Notes under the pieces: model-generated
Seen by the model: only the letters and a program-made list of their open reading frames with translations
Database searches by the model: none
Told to the model about the DNA's origin: nothing
Shown here: in pieces, positions 15,054 through 15,726 of the stretch
How positions within the stretch are numbered: the first letter of the stretch is position 1
How the letters are laid out: the number at the start of each line of letters is the position of its first letter
From: an uncultured Agathobacter sp.
Lineage (GTDB): Bacteria; Bacillota; Clostridia; Lachnospirales; Lachnospiraceae
Length of the DNA stretch: 15,726 nt
Reading direction: 5' to 3'
Assembly: GCA_934358675.1 (NCBI GenBank)
Contig: CAKRKX010000056.1
Coordinates: 1 to 15,726 of the forward strand
Translations under genes and position numbers: made by a program

Positions 15054-15680
15054 TTACGGCTCTCCGTTTCTTACATAAGCAACAATCATCCCTTTGATCC
15101 GCTTCAATTCCGAAACATAGTTTTCATTCTCATCTGCGCCCCAGATAAACCCGTTCGCATAATATGTGCAGGCTGCCATCATGACGTGAACCGTCTCACG
15201 CATAAACTCCTCAAACGGAATATCCGTTCGGAAGGTATGATCTTCTTTGGCTTTCTCGTACATTTTAAGAAATCTTGCATCTGCCGAATATAAAGATGAC
15301 TTAAAATCATTGAGCATTTCACTGTCTGTGCCTGCGTGGCTGACAAAATGATTAAAATTATCATTAAACTGCAAAAGTGCTTTATGGTTAACGTACATAT
15401 CAATGTAACTGTCCATTGCAAATATAAAGCGATCGATGGCAGGAATTTCATGGATGGATGCAATCGGTCGTTTTTCGTCCAATTCGTCCAGATATTCTTT
15501 CCACTTTGCTGCGTTAACGGCTATCACCAGTTCCAGTTTGCTCGGATAATGGCGGAACAGTGTAGCCCTTCCGACTCCTGCAGCCTGTGCAATTTCACTC
15601 ATTTTCGCAGATTCAATCTTATCTCTCACAAATATGTGAAACGCGGCATCAATGATTTTCTGTTTGTCTACTTGTTTCAT
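15054..15680 (-). CDS. TetR/AcrR-family transcriptional regulator
   Basis: A 208-residue cytoplasmic regulator. The N-terminal helix-turn-helix is at about residues 26-50 (SEIAQAAGVGRATLFRHYPSK), a textbook TetR signature. The C-terminal all-helical ligand-binding half (about 60-205) is of no recognisable subclass; it has several aromatic residues that could line a pocket. Its start follows AAGGGGAAG. It is the first gene of the apparent operon with the receptor and the BMP protein (34 bp gap), so it probably represses its own operon, though it could also act on other targets. Inducer unknown. Confidence 0.92.
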   Translation of the reverse strand: MKQVDKQKIIDAAFHIFVRDKIESAKMSEIAQAAGVGRATLFRHYPSKLELVIAVNAAKWKEYLDELDEKRPIASIHEIPAIDRFIFAMDSYIDMYVNHKALLQFNDNFNHFVSHAGTDSEMLNDFKSSLYSADARFLKMYEKAKEDHTFRTDIPFEEFMRETVHVMMAACTYYANGFIWGADENENYVSELKRIKGMIVAYVRNGEP

Positions 15681-15710
15681 AACTTCCCCTTATTGATACT
15701 TACAGTCTTA

Positions 15711-15719
15711 ATGTTAGCA
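15711..15719 (-). promoter_or_regulatory. Possible extended -10 promoter of the three-gene operon
   Basis: TGCTAACAT on the minus strand fits an extended -10 (TGn plus a 4 of 6 hexamer) at a suitable distance from the TetR start. The -35 position is outside the window, so this cannot be confirmed. Confidence 0.25.
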
Positions 15720-15726
15720 CAAAAAG

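Noticed and set aside
1..15726. tRNA, rRNA, CRISPR array or known riboswitch
   Set aside because: I saw no spaced repeat array, no tRNA-like sequence and no long conserved leader structure; the leaders are about 30-110 bases long.

Overview
The window looks like a chromosomal segment of a Gram-positive gut or rumen anaerobe of the Clostridia, most likely Lachnospiraceae. The reasons are moderate to low GC, strong AGGAGG-type ribosome binding sites, a large secreted glycosidase with bacterial Ig-like modules, an Rpn-type PD-(D/E)XK gene, an RND pump carrying a long inserted helical segment, and cysteine-rich extracytoplasmic proteins. This is inferred from protein style; no database search was possible. 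Nearly all genes lie on the minus strand, so they are described from high to low coordinates; one two-gene unit lies on the plus strand.

Right part (15680 to 10211): an apparent three-gene operon. It encodes a TetR-family regulator; after 34 bp an 1178-residue membrane receptor (N-terminal multi-pass domain resembling ECF S components, extracytoplasmic regulator-type beta-propeller, Y_Y_Y domain, transmembrane helix, HD-GYP phosphodiesterase domain with GYC instead of GYP); and, overlapping it by 4 bp, a BMP-family (PnrA-like) solute-binding protein. No ABC transporter permease or ATPase is next to it. The operon ends at a strong hairpin at 10211-10238. The most interesting reading is a ligand-sensing system in which the BMP protein presents a purine-like ligand to the propeller receptor, which then changes the level of a cyclic dinucleotide.

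Middle part (10200 to 7850): a decayed fragment of a polysaccharide deacetylase gene (minus strand); a plus-strand pair encoding a cysteine-rich small-domain protein and a protein resembling the vitamin B12-dependent methionine synthase activation domain; and a minus-strand Rpn/PD-(D/E)XK nuclease-like gene. The terminator of that gene is almost the same hairpin as the one ending the right-hand operon.

Left part (7713 to 1): a secreted endo-beta-1,4-galactanase (GH53) of 1237 residues. Two identical 15-bp LacI-type operator sequences sit in its promoter, one inside the -35/-10 spacer and one just after the predicted start of transcription. Next comes a 48-residue single-pass membrane protein with its own promoter and terminator, then a large RND-family exporter with its own promoter, whose C-terminal end runs off the left edge. 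The galactanase would supply galacto-oligosaccharides from pectic galactan. No uptake or intracellular galactosidase genes are visible in the window.
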